The notes under the pieces were generated by a model that made no database searches, was not told where the DNA came from, and worked only from the letters and a program-made list of their open reading frames with translations. Shown here piece by piece: positions 55,855-64,000 of a DNA stretch of 64,000 nucleotides. The DNA is from Chitinophagales bacterium (lineage in GTDB: Bacteria > Bacteroidota > Bacteroidia > Chitinophagales > CAIOSU01). The position numbers and the translations under genes are program-made. The stretch is from assembly GCA_040877935.1 (NCBI GenBank), contig JBBDNB010000028.1, forward strand, positions 32,859 through 96,858, in the 5' to 3' direction. The number at the start of each line of letters is the position of its first letter. Positions within the stretch are counted from its first letter, which is position 1.

Positions 55855-56195
55855 ATCCTACAAGTATAAGCGATTATCTCCAAATTTGTGCTGAAATTCT
55901 TTGCTACCAGAATGATGTAGTTCTATTAAAATAAGATCATTTATGGATAAAGGGAAAAAGTTAAATTTATGCGGGATAAGGGCATTCCCTATCGGGTCGG
56001 TCTATCCGCTCTATCTTTTGTGGCAGAGGCAAAGTGTTGCAAATGGGCTTTGGAAAGAGCTTCCGCTGGTCGCTTTCCCAAATCCCGCAACACTAAAATT
56101 GCCTCCGCCCCAAAAGGATGCCGCTCCTATACCTTATGCGGGTTTGCGTTTTCTAATTTCATTACGGAAATGGAGGGATTGCAAACGCCCTTCGA

Positions 56196-56228
56196 AAACC
56201 TTCAAGGTTTCTAAAACCTTGAAGGTTT
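56196..56228. repeat. Paired AAACCTTxAAGGTTT palindromes
   Basis: Two 15-bp palindromes, AAACCTTCAAGGTTT (56196-56210) and AAACCTTGAAGGTTT (56214-56228), are each perfect about a central base and are reverse complements of each other. Confidence 0.8.
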
Positions 56229-56330
56229 GACTTCTCGACTTGACCGGGGATTCCCCGTACTTTACTAAGGGACATAAAGTCGGGGAATGACGGCTATCTG
56301 TTTTGCTGTAAAAACGTTGGTTCATTATTA

Positions 56331-56363
56331 AGACTTCCAAAGTCTTTGAGACTTGGGAAGTCT
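56331..56363. repeat. 33-bp near-perfect hairpin
   Basis: AGACTTCC pairs with GGAAGTCT and AAGTCT with AGACTT around TTG, with one mismatched pair. No gene is near enough for it to be a clear terminator. Confidence 0.75.
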
Positions 56364-56404
56364 AACGCATGGAGATTTCCTTAGGCATCAAATTTGTCAT
56401 GCAA

Positions 56405-56484
56405 GTCATCCTATGACTGGTGTTTATGGACTATTTAGGTCTTCAAAGACCCCGATTATTCATGGAGTATAGTCATAGGATGAC
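56405..56484. repeat. 80-bp element with 14-bp perfect terminal inverted repeats
   Basis: GTCATCCTATGACT (56405-56418) and AGTCATAGGATGAC (56471-56484) are exact reverse complements around a 52-bp core. It lies about 165 bp downstream of the end of the NACHT gene. The right arm is related to sequences at 60979-61110 on the other side of that gene. Confidence 0.8.
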
Positions 56485-56648
56485 TGGGTGTTTGTTCAAT
56501 GGGAAACAGCTAAAACACCACCGTCATTCCAGAAAATTTTCCTTAGAAAATTTATCGGGAATCTCCATTCTATGGAAATGGAAATTATGTTTTGGGTGAA
56601 ATATTGTGGGTAAGTAGTACTGATAAAGTCTATGCAGTAATTTTATAA

Positions 56649-59600
56649 CTACGCCCTAAGCTTTTCATATTTTCTCTTAGCATCTTCAAATGATATATCA
56701 AGTTCTTTGTTGACCCAATACTGCTGCTCCATATTTTCAAAATTATGTTCCAAAATTTTCAGTGCTTGATCATCAATTTTTAGCACTCTTAAGAACTTCT
56801 TAAGCTTAAATTTCAACTTATAGAATTTGAATCTTTTATAACAGTAGGAGAAATTATTTTCATGTAGGCAAATTGAGTATAAAATGCTAATCGAAATTTG
56901 TTTAAGATTCTCAAATCGATCTCCTTGGTCGATTTCTGAACTGAAACCTAATTCATACAAATCAAATATAAGTGGTAGTGCTTTAGTAGTTTTCAAACTG
57001 TTAATACGACTATGATACAAGCCTTCTGGAATAGTTTTATCATTCTTTATAAGATTGATATAAAACTTAACTCCCTCAATATCTTGTAAAATCAATAATA
57101 GCTCTGCCCAGTTTTTTTTGGTATCTATATTCTTTTCATCTGCATACCCCTTTGAAACTATTCGATAGTAATAGTCTTTGTCAGATGACTGCTCAATTAG
57201 TTTTGTGAGCAAAGTAAACTTGAAATAATCAGTGATTTTATCAATCGAACTCTTAAGTTCATTCATGCTACCTTCTAATTCAATGTAACAGCTCAAAACA
57301 TTATCTCTTACATTATACAATTCCCTATTTTCAAGATATTGAATCAGATATGGTGTAACTTCTTTTAAATTATTTGATTTACAAAAATCAATATGGTCTG
57401 ATAAAACCTCATAATAAGAAATACCTTCTTTCAAGTTAGAGATCACTCTTTTTTTAATTAATTGTCTATCATCAACAACTGAGGAAACAAAATCAAAAAC
57501 GCTTTGGTCTAATGAATAATTTACAGGCTTAAAAGATAACATGTCTAAGTAAAGACCAGTATCTAAGTCATTGATATTAAGTCGAATAATTAAATAGCAG
57601 AGTTTGTTTTCATTTTTGCCAAATTCAAAAGAACTTTCATCTATTTTAATACCATTTCTAAAATCAACTTTATTACTAAAATTCTCACACCATTCTTTTA
57701 CATATTCTCTTTGACCTTCTGGTAGATGAATTTGATCTTCTTGTTTAAGGATATCGATAATCGAATTAATTGAAATTGACTCCCAATTTTCTTCAATACT
57801 ACTCAGTACTTTTTTTCTACTTAAGTTATTTTTTTTGAAATAGAATACTTTATCGTAAACAAAAAGAGGATATGCATCTTCTGAAAATTTCGTTGTGTAT
57901 ATTTTATTTACATCTTCTTCATCAATGGTATCCTTACCTAATTCATCAAAAAACCTTTCAAACTCAGCCTTATACTTTTCTTTATCGAAACAAAGATCAA
58001 GTGATTGCTTCCTTTTTTCATTTAAAGATTTAAGTGACTTGCCGTAAACAGGTAATTCAATCTTTTCTTTTTCATTTACCAGTTTATTAAAGTCAACCAA
58101 TAAACCTTTATTGTAATTATCCAAGTCATACTGAAAATCAACAATAACTTTTTTATCAATTTTTTCCTTTATGAATTCATTAGCAAAAAACTTTATAGTA
58201 TCACCAGATGCTAATTTTGATAAGAATATCAAGGTTAAATAATTCAGTTGTTCTTGATTTTTCAGATACAGAAACTTAAAGGCATCTGAAGCCTTATTTA
58301 TATTCCTAAAGAAGTGTGAAAAAATATTAAAATCATCAGTTAACAGATGAGATTTATTGTTGTTTATAATCTCAAGAACTGATTGAATCAATTTAGAGTT
58401 ATCAGGAAATTTATTAGCAATTGAATCCAGAAGATCCTCAATTATATCTTTGAAATAAATGGAGTGTTGAATTTTCGGAAATTCAGTCTTAACTAAATCT
58501 GTAATCTTTTCATGTGACTCATACAATTTCACTTTTCTCAAGCAATAGACCAGTTCAGTATACTCACTTGTAATAATGTTTTCATCATTGTTGCGCTTAC
58601 CACTAAGATGTTCTTCAATATATTTTATAACAAAATCAATATAATCATCTTGAAGAGATTGTCTATGTATTGCTCCATAAACTTCAATTCTTAAATCTGA
58701 ACTTTCATGCTCACCATAACTTTCAATTATATAATCAAACTCACTTTTAGTTAATTTAAAGCACCTCGTATAAGCTACAAGCGAAGAGTAAATTAAATCG
58801 CTATTTTTAAGATATTTCTCAACTAAATCTTTTGATGTAGCTTTTAAACGAGAGTGATTCTCTTCTATATTATACCATGCCAATAGTTCAAGAGCATTTC
58901 TTGTTGAATTTATAGGGTTACTATTGTTTTTTAATTCTTTGAGTAAGAATTCAATTGTTTCTGAGCTATTTGAAAATTTAGTCAACTCGAAATAACTGAA
59001 TATGTTCCAGGGGATTCTTCTATTTTGACTTTTGTAATTATTAAATACGGTTTTAAATAAGTTTAATCTCTTATTATCATTCAGGCTACCCAACTCAAAC
59101 TGCATCAGTAATTGAGGCTCATTTTTTATTAACCACTTAATAAGTTTATCCTTAACAGGATTTGAGTCTTCAAGAATTTCAATTAAAAGACCAATGGTAT
59201 TTATCCACTTGGGTATTATTTTTTTCGTTTTAGGAAAACAAATTAAACTCAATATGGTCTTGAAATCTTTTTGGGAAATAAACTCTGCAACTAAAAACTC
59301 TTGAATTAGATTATGGTTAAATGACCAGATTGAATTCGGGTCATCTTCTCCAAAAATATTATATCCAGAGTGCTTAATTAACTCTTTCTCTTTTGAACTA
59401 AAGTGCTCATGTATTTCTTTCCAAATACAACTACTAACTCCTTTATATTGTAAAAAAAACGCAAACTTTGTTATAACATCTGACATTGGTATTTCATTAG
59501 CAGCTCTATCACCACCATTATAATACCTTGAAATATCTTTTTTAATATTTTCTGTTATGATGTTTTGAAATAGTTCAGATTTTGATTTTGGTAACTCTTT

Positions 59601-60812
59601 CTTTTTTTTGAGCTCTTCTACAAGTCTAATTAAATAATAAGGTGAATTTAGTAGACTAGCAAAACCTTTATCTTCAATTTCTTTCGTGAAATTGTCACTT
59701 TCTTTTAATAATTGATTTTTAATGAAAAAATGAATTTCAACGCTACCCAACTCAGCTAATTCATAAGGATTGAATTTTTTTAATGTGCTTTCTTGTAATG
59801 ACTCTTTACTTTGAGTTGAAATATCTGAGAAGTAGAAATTATTTCTACACGAAACAATAATTTTTGCCATTGTATAGTCTTCAGCAAAACTTAAAATCTG
59901 TCTTCTAACTTCTTGTATTTTTCCGGGTAGGACTTCATCTAAGCCATCAATAAGGACAAGCAACTCACTTTTTGGAATGTATTCAATCCCCTTAATGTAG
60001 TCTTCAATAGGTTTATTAGTATGATTCTTGAGTTTGATTAGGTGTGGGTGAAATTTACTTTCTTCATCACTAAAGTAGCTTGCAATATATTCCAGCTCTA
60101 CACTTTTCCCATCTCCACCTTTGCCTAATAATGCTATTTTATTTTCATTCTCCAGAATATCTAATGACTTTTTAGCATCAGTGATAAAAAGCTGGTTAGA
60201 TTTTATATCATTAACTTCTATGAGTTTTCTGCTTATGTATTTATCGGGTTTTTTATAGTCTTTTTTCTTGGGTATTTTACTTTGAATTTCATCTTTGCGT
60301 TTTATCAAACGCTCAATTATATTTTTAAACTCACCTCTAACTTCTGGTTCGTTTATTTCAATCGCTGGTTCTACTCCATATATTTTTTTATATAATTGAG
60401 ATTCTAATACAAATAACTTATTAACATCATTATCAGGAATTAAATATTCTGAGGGAAAACCAAAAACTCTTTCTTCACTTTTCGCATTACTAAGAAAAGT
60501 GTCATCAGGATTTGATGGATTTACTTTTGGAGATAATAAGATAAATCCATCTGGATCATAGTTTGAATTGTGTAATTCAAATTTTTTTCTAAATATCTTA
60601 TCAGCTTCTAGTTTGGTAGAATAATATTTACACTCAATAAAAATTTTTCTTTTCTTATTTTCTGAATCGTAAAACTCAACCTTAATATCGAATCCACTCT
60701 GAAATCCAGAACCATTATTTCTAACCAGTATATTAGTATATCCTATTTCTTTAAAAAGCTCTCTAAAAAAAGGGGCTACTATTTTTTCAAATTCAGAACC
60801 ACTTAGACTCAT
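56649..60812 (-). CDS. Nuclease-NACHT STAND-type NTPase, putative defence protein
   Basis: A 1387-residue cytoplasmic protein. Residues 1-70 form a PD-(D/E)XK nuclease-like domain: FE motif at E8, FDIKVEF with D42, and FIECKYYS with E60-x-K62. A NACHT-type NTPase follows: Walker A LLGKGGDGKS (residues 228-237), Walker B LVLIDGLDEV (285-294) and sensor-like KIIVSCRNNFYF (317-328). The remaining about 900 residues are helical repeats without a family I recognise, a likely sensor arm. The layout is that of bacterial NACHT/Avs-type anti-phage proteins, in which target sensing drives oligomerisation and the effector nuclease. The gene is visibly more AT-rich than its neighbours, suggesting transfer. 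Confidence 0.88.
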   Translation of the reverse strand: MSLSGSEFEKIVAPFFRELFKEIGYTNILVRNNGSGFQSGFDIKVEFYDSENKKRKIFIECKYYSTKLEADKIFRKKFELHNSNYDPDGFILLSPKVNPSNPDDTFLSNAKSEERVFGFPSEYLIPDNDVNKLFVLESQLYKKIYGVEPAIEINEPEVRGEFKNIIERLIKRKDEIQSKIPKKKDYKKPDKYISRKLIEVNDIKSNQLFITDAKKSLDILENENKIALLGKGGDGKSVELEYIASYFSDEESKFHPHLIKLKNHTNKPIEDYIKGIEYIPKSELLVLIDGLDEVLPGKIQEVRRQILSFAEDYTMAKIIVSCRNNFYFSDISTQSKESLQESTLKKFNPYELAELGSVEIHFFIKNQLLKESDNFTKEIEDKGFASLLNSPYYLIRLVEELKKKKELPKSKSELFQNIITENIKKDISRYYNGGDRAANEIPMSDVITKFAFFLQYKGVSSCIWKEIHEHFSSKEKELIKHSGYNIFGEDDPNSIWSFNHNLIQEFLVAEFISQKDFKTILSLICFPKTKKIIPKWINTIGLLIEILEDSNPVKDKLIKWLIKNEPQLLMQFELGSLNDNKRLNLFKTVFNNYKSQNRRIPWNIFSYFELTKFSNSSETIEFLLKELKNNSNPINSTRNALELLAWYNIEENHSRLKATSKDLVEKYLKNSDLIYSSLVAYTRCFKLTKSEFDYIIESYGEHESSDLRIEVYGAIHRQSLQDDYIDFVIKYIEEHLSGKRNNDENIITSEYTELVYCLRKVKLYESHEKITDLVKTEFPKIQHSIYFKDIIEDLLDSIANKFPDNSKLIQSVLEIINNNKSHLLTDDFNIFSHFFRNINKASDAFKFLYLKNQEQLNYLTLIFLSKLASGDTIKFFANEFIKEKIDKKVIVDFQYDLDNYNKGLLVDFNKLVNEKEKIELPVYGKSLKSLNEKRKQSLDLCFDKEKYKAEFERFFDELGKDTIDEEDVNKIYTTKFSEDAYPLFVYDKVFYFKKNNLSRKKVLSSIEENWESISINSIIDILKQEDQIHLPEGQREYVKEWCENFSNKVDFRNGIKIDESSFEFGKNENKLCYLIIRLNINDLDTGLYLDMLSFKPVNYSLDQSVFDFVSSVVDDRQLIKKRVISNLKEGISYYEVLSDHIDFCKSNNLKEVTPYLIQYLENRELYNVRDNVLSCYIELEGSMNELKSSIDKITDYFKFTLLTKLIEQSSDKDYYYRIVSKGYADEKNIDTKKNWAELLLILQDIEGVKFYINLIKNDKTIPEGLYHSRINSLKTTKALPLIFDLYELGFSSEIDQGDRFENLKQISISILYSICLHENNFSYCYKRFKFYKLKFKLKKFLRVLKIDDQALKILEHNFENMEQQYWVNKELDISFEDAKRKYEKLRA

Positions 60813-60978
60813 TTATCAAACATATTTATTGAAAATCACTTCTATGGATAGTAAAGCTAACTCCTTATAAACTGATAATTGAATTTTTTAATTGATACTT
60901 TTAAACAAAAACCCTATGACTGCCAGAGTCACCACTCCCTAATGATTAATTCTATTATTTGATCTACTTTCCACATTC

Positions 60979-61110
60979 CAGTCATACGATGAGTTTGGTT
61001 CAAAATGGCGACTGTTCGGCCTTGATAGTCGTCCGATGACTATGGCTAATAGAATGCAGGGAAAATTAAGCCCTCCAAGTTGTTTAAGGACTACAGTCAT
61101 CAGACGACTG
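60979..61110. repeat. Palindromic repeats upstream of the NACHT gene
   Basis: AGTCATACGATGAGT (from 60980), AGTCGTCCGATGACT (61027-61041) and CAGTCATCAGACGACTG (61094-61110) are related palindrome-like units. The last, extended, matches the 56471 arm at about 16 of 20 positions, in the same direction. The rest of the 420-bp gap from 60813 to 61234 shows no feature. Confidence 0.6.
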
Positions 61111-61234
61111 AGTGGGCTTTACATCCCAAAACTGAATGTATTCTACTTTTGCTGATATCAGTTATACCAAGCTTATCATTCCTTAAAAAAACAAAAATAT
61201 CACATATCTTTAGTTTCAAACAAAAATCCATTTT

Positions 61235-61555
61235 ATGAAAACAATAGTTTTGATAGCAAGCATTTTGCTCTTTACAATCCCGAAACTCTATTCGCAGGAA
61301 ACCATTATTATGCGCTCCTATCACGAAAAAAGAGGTGCTGATAACAGGATAGAGATTTATGGACCAGGAGAAAAATACAAAAGAATAGATATGGGAAATT
61401 GGAAAATATCCGATGACAAAGAAATACAGCTTCTGATCTCAAAGAAAATTGGGGAATTTAACAAGCAAGGTTACAAGCTCGTTTCATTTGAAGAAACATT
61501 GATAGATTATGCTCCCTACGTACTCTTTTTTACTTATGTTTTCACGAAAGATTAA
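61235..61555 (+). CDS. Small secreted protein of unknown function
   Basis: A 106-residue protein with a signal peptide (MKTIVLIASILLFTIPKLYS, residues 1-20). The mature part (SYHEKRGADNRIEIYGPGEKYKRIDMG, then GEFNKQGYKLVSFEETL) has no family I recognise. Single gene, convergent with the M28 peptidase. Confidence 0.65.
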   Translation: MKTIVLIASILLFTIPKLYSQETIIMRSYHEKRGADNRIEIYGPGEKYKRIDMGNWKISDDKEIQLLISKKIGEFNKQGYKLVSFEETLIDYAPYVLFFTYVFTKD

Positions 61556-61566
61556 GGTGTCTATTT

Positions 61567-62838
61567 TTACAGCTCCTCAACAAAACCCACCAATAACCTA
61601 AAAAAGCCCTCGTAACCGCCAAGCGTAAGGTTTTCGGGAATATCATGCACATCGTGGTAATGACCAGCTCCACCCAGTGTATAGATGAAAAAAGCAGGCA
61701 CGCCATTTTTGTGAAACCAACAATGATCGCTGTTACATGACTCTCCCCTGATTTTTACCTGCTGCATATGCGCTTCCCTTTTGTTGATTTCCTGCAACAG
61801 ATCAAAGCGTTTTTGATGCACGGATCCATTCACCACCTGTATGCCCTTATCGCCCGTACCACAAATGTCCAGGTTGATCTGAAACTTTATTTTACCCAAA
61901 GGCATGCGTGGGTTTTTAGTGTAATATTCAGAGCCCAAAAGGCCCAATTCCTCTGCACCAAATGCTATAAACAAAAAGCTGTAAGGGGGCAATGTGTCCA
62001 ACTGCGCATAATGCCTTGCCAAATCCAGCATCAATGCCGTACCACTTGCATTGTCATTGGCCCCGGGAAAATAGGTCTCCGCCCCCATCCTGCCCAAATG
62101 ATCGTAATGTGCACTTATTAAAATCACCGAATCGGATGTCCCTTGTAAATACCCGATTACATTCTGAACCGGGTAATTTTCCATCAGCTTAGTTTCAATA
62201 TTGAGCTGGACTTTCTTAGCGGGCTTGTCTTCACCGCTTTTCAATATTAAAGTAGGCCTGGCAAACTGCTTTTGGGAAAGGTGCCATGTCAGTTTTGAAT
62301 CATCGAAAATCAGAGTGCCCAAAGCGGGATTGTCAGCGGCATATGTCAATACATCCAGGCCTTCTTCTATTTCTTGCTTTTCCTCTTTACCGTATTCCTT
62401 TTTGGAAGGCAATACACCTATGAATTTATTTTTGGAAGCACTTATTTGCTTATAAAATGCTTCTTTGTCCAGGAACAAATCCCTGTCGATATAATTGATC
62501 TTAAAACTACCTTCGATTCGGGGAGAACCGGGTTTCACAATAAAATCTTCACCGGGATTTAATTCCTTTTTGCCCAATTTCACTTCCATTTTTCCGGGAA
62601 AAGTATTCACCGGAACTGTATATTCCTGCAGGTAATTCCCAGCTGCTTTTTCCAAGCCCAGGCGCTCGAATTCCACAGCGATATAGTCGGCTGCTATTTT
62701 CATTCCATCCTGCACATAGCCCCTGCCGTGCATTGCTGGCGAACACAGGGTGTCTATTTGATTGCGGGCATAGTCAATATTTTGTGCAAGTCCAAAATGG
62801 CATAGCAATACAAGTAAAGCGGTTTTTAAAATTTGCAT
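61567..62838 (-). CDS. Exported M28 family metallopeptidase
   Basis: A 423-residue zinc aminopeptidase-like enzyme with a signal peptide (residues 1-18). The metal-site segments SAHYDHLG, GANDNASGTALML, FGAEELGLLGSEYY, INLDICGTGD and GHYHDVHD hold the two-zinc ligands and catalytic Glu (EE). It probably trims peptides at the cell surface or periplasm. No T9SS tail. Confidence 0.92.
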   Translation of the reverse strand: MQILKTALLVLLCHFGLAQNIDYARNQIDTLCSPAMHGRGYVQDGMKIAADYIAVEFERLGLEKAAGNYLQEYTVPVNTFPGKMEVKLGKKELNPGEDFIVKPGSPRIEGSFKINYIDRDLFLDKEAFYKQISASKNKFIGVLPSKKEYGKEEKQEIEEGLDVLTYAADNPALGTLIFDDSKLTWHLSQKQFARPTLILKSGEDKPAKKVQLNIETKLMENYPVQNVIGYLQGTSDSVILISAHYDHLGRMGAETYFPGANDNASGTALMLDLARHYAQLDTLPPYSFLFIAFGAEELGLLGSEYYTKNPRMPLGKIKFQINLDICGTGDKGIQVVNGSVHQKRFDLLQEINKREAHMQQVKIRGESCNSDHCWFHKNGVPAFFIYTLGGAGHYHDVHDIPENLTLGGYEGFFRLLVGFVEEL

Positions 62839-63016
62839 AGGATGATGTTTTTAAAAAACCAAAAAATAATCGAATAAGCCAATAGCTTCCTAAGAAACTG
62901 TCCTTTAGTATTGCAGTGAAGTAATAATGGAAACATAGTTATTATCATTATCCATAAGTTTTCTTTTTGCTTCTTTTTCTTTTGTTGATTTTGTAACATA
63001 ATTGTGGAAAACATAA

Positions 63017-63086
63017 AAATAGCGGAGGTGAACTATTAAACTGTCAAGGTTAAAGCCCTATTGTCTGAAGTAGTCCTCCGCTATTT
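63017..63086 (+). ncRNA. Candidate IS110 bridge RNA stem-loop
   Basis: A perfect 12-bp stem, AAATAGCGGAGG (63017-63028) with CCTCCGCTATTT (63075-63086), encloses a 46-nt loop. It lies 92 bp upstream of the IS110 transposase start, where IS110-group elements encode their bridge (seek) RNA, which selects target and donor sites. The 3' remainder of such an RNA would extend to about 63170 (a CTACGTAG palindrome occurs at about 63100). The RNA itself is not proven. Confidence 0.5.
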
Positions 63087-63177
63087 CCAGATCAAGCACT
63101 ACGTAGAAATTGAGGCTTAAAGGCCTACTAAAGGACAAAGTGCCAATCTGATTTTTTAACCAAAAATAGGAAGAGCA

Positions 63178-64000
63178 ATGTACAAATTTTTCATTGGAGT
63201 CGATGTAAGCAAGTCGTGGATTGACGTGGCCTATCGGGTAACCGGAAAAACCAATTACCTGGGCCGATTCCCAAACTCAAAAGAGGGGTTTGAGCAAATG
63301 GTCGATGGGCTGGGCAAACATACGGGGCAAGCCCCCTCGGTGTGGTTCGTCTGCCTGGAGAATACCGGCAGCTACTCCAAACCGCTGTGCAGGTGGTTGT
63401 GGGGCAGGAACATCCCGTACAGGGAAGAAATGCCGCTTCGCATCAGTAAATCCATGGGGCTTTCAAGGGGCAAGAGCGACAAGTATGACGCAAAGGACAT
63501 CTGCACCTATGCCTATCAGCGCAGGGACGAGATACAGGCCGATGTGCCGGACAACGGAGATTGCACAAAACTGCGCAAACTTCTTTCCAGAAGGGCATTT
63601 CTGGTAAGCAAGAAAAAGGCCACCATTAACAGCCTTGCAAACCATAAGCCAGACCTGGATGCCGATACATATGCTTTGTTCAAGCAGCACAATGAACAGC
63701 TGGTGGAACTGCTCAGCCGGCAGATAGCCGAGATCGAGGAACGTATCAAGGAAACGGTCAAGCAGGACAAGGAGATCAAGGAGAACGACCAACTGGGCCG
63801 TTCCGTGATAGGTGTCGGCCCTATCATCTCGGCCTCCATAATTGCCTTTAGCTCCAACTACAGCCGTTTCAACAATTCCCGTGAAATGGCAAGTTACCTC
63901 AGCATTGCCCCGTACCCCAACCAATCGGGGACCTCCAGGAAGGGGAAGGACAAGGTGCACCCATTTGGCAACAAGTTCATCAAGTCCCTGCTATCCAATG
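63178..64000 (+). CDS. IS110 family transposase, 3' end outside window
   Basis: At least 274 codons, open to the window edge. The N-terminal DEDD domain shows GVDVSK (first Asp), CLENTGSY (Glu) and GKSDKYDAKDI (Asp pair); the C-terminal Transposase_20 domain shows GVGPIISASIIAFSSNYSRF and MASYLSIAPYPNQSG...KGKDKVHPFGNKFIKSLL. Codon use is more G/C-rich than in nearby genes, in line with a mobile origin. The Met at 63178 follows an AG-rich stretch (GGAAGAGC). Confidence 0.92.
   Translation, partial: MYKFFIGVDVSKSWIDVAYRVTGKTNYLGRFPNSKEGFEQMVDGLGKHTGQAPSVWFVCLENTGSYSKPLCRWLWGRNIPYREEMPLRISKSMGLSRGKSDKYDAKDICTYAYQRRDEIQADVPDNGDCTKLRKLLSRRAFLVSKKKATINSLANHKPDLDADTYALFKQHNEQLVELLSRQIAEIEERIKETVKQDKEIKENDQLGRSVIGVGPIISASIIAFSSNYSRFNNSREMASYLSIAPYPNQSGTSRKGKDKVHPFGNKFIKSLLSN

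Larger units (their letters stand above)
55855..56648. other. Intergenic stretch rich in palindromes
   Basis: About 790 bp without a supported gene. The 55943-56230 part is open in more than one frame but the frames are shadows with no recognisable domain. It contains the palindromes AAACCTTCAAGGTTT (56196) and AAACCTTGAAGGTTT (56214), a 33-bp hairpin at 56331-56363 (AGACTTCC...GGAAGTCT) and an 80-bp element at 56405-56484. Confidence 0.6.
63017..64000 (+). mobile_element. IS110-family insertion element, left part
   Basis: Leader with the bridge-RNA-like stem-loop plus the transposase gene. The true left end lies somewhere between the M28 gene start (62838) and 63017; the right end is outside. 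IS110 elements lack terminal inverted repeats, so ends cannot be set from this sequence alone. Confidence 0.75.

Noticed and set aside
55943..56230. Overlapping open frames in the palindrome-rich intergenic region
   Set aside because: Two frames are open over the same bases, there is no recognised domain, and the 3' part runs into palindromic repeats.
63463..63960. Minus-strand frames opposite the transposase
   Set aside because: They are shadows of the IS110 transposase, which has clear family motifs.
1..64000. CRISPR arrays, rRNA and tRNA genes
   Set aside because: No regularly spaced direct repeats and no tRNA or rRNA signatures were seen.

Overview
The window looks like one chromosomal segment of a Bacteroidota bacterium with a moderately AT-rich genome. 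The evidence is three large secreted proteins carrying type IX secretion (T9SS) sorting tails, a giant SprB-repeat adhesin with a gliding-motility-type C-terminus, sparse Shine-Dalgarno signals, a membrane-bound AraC regulator, and Bacteroidota-style smc and gyrA. I see no rRNA, tRNA or CRISPR array.

Layout. 1-2.2 kb: two DsrE-like sulfur-relay genes around a membrane protein (the second DsrE has a premature stop), then a peroxiredoxin-like protein and a cysteine-rich GDCCVxC protein. 2.3-7.1 kb: an ergothioneine-type operon (flavodoxin, DUF427, egtB, egtD, Asp/Glu-racemase-like gene) converging on an AraC regulator. 7.3-10.6 kb: a nitrosative-stress group (hemerythrin, RIC, truncated hemoglobin, Rrf2 regulator with a clear palindromic operator) and a small secreted protein. 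10.75-18.6 kb: an all-minus isoprenoid/triterpenoid block with class II HMG-CoA reductase, type 2 IPP isomerase, a seven-TM AraC regulator, a DUF2147 protein, a polyprenyl diphosphate synthase, a squalene-epoxidase homologue and a eukaryote-like squalene synthase. Together the last three would carry prenyl units to squalene and 2,3-oxidosqualene, the precursor of sterols or arborane-type triterpenols. No cyclase lies in the window.

18.8-30.5 kb: a K/E-rich protein, two tandem T9SS paralogues, and a methylcrotonyl-CoA carboxylase pair with an enoyl-CoA hydratase-family gene. 30.7-52 kb: mainly housekeeping and surface genes (smc, a HigBA-like toxin-antitoxin pair, a pseudouridine synthase, the 1734-residue adhesin, a 7TM-HD phosphodiesterase-like protein, a potassium-channel-like protein, a hydrolase-OsmC fusion, a TPR protein, gyrA, a desaturase, an SRPBCC protein).

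52-64 kb is accessory: a nuclease-gene fragment and an FG-GAP-gene fragment, an intact FG-GAP/ASPIC protein, an intact ATP-cone/PD-(D/E)XK nuclease, a palindrome-rich intergenic stretch, a 1387-residue AT-rich nuclease-NACHT protein resembling bacterial STAND anti-phage proteins, an M28 peptidase, and the left part of an IS110-family element whose upstream leader can fold like a bridge RNA. Interspersed palindromic repeats recur across the window; one copy interrupts the FG-GAP remnant and a fragment of one is read in frame inside the carboxylase alpha subunit.
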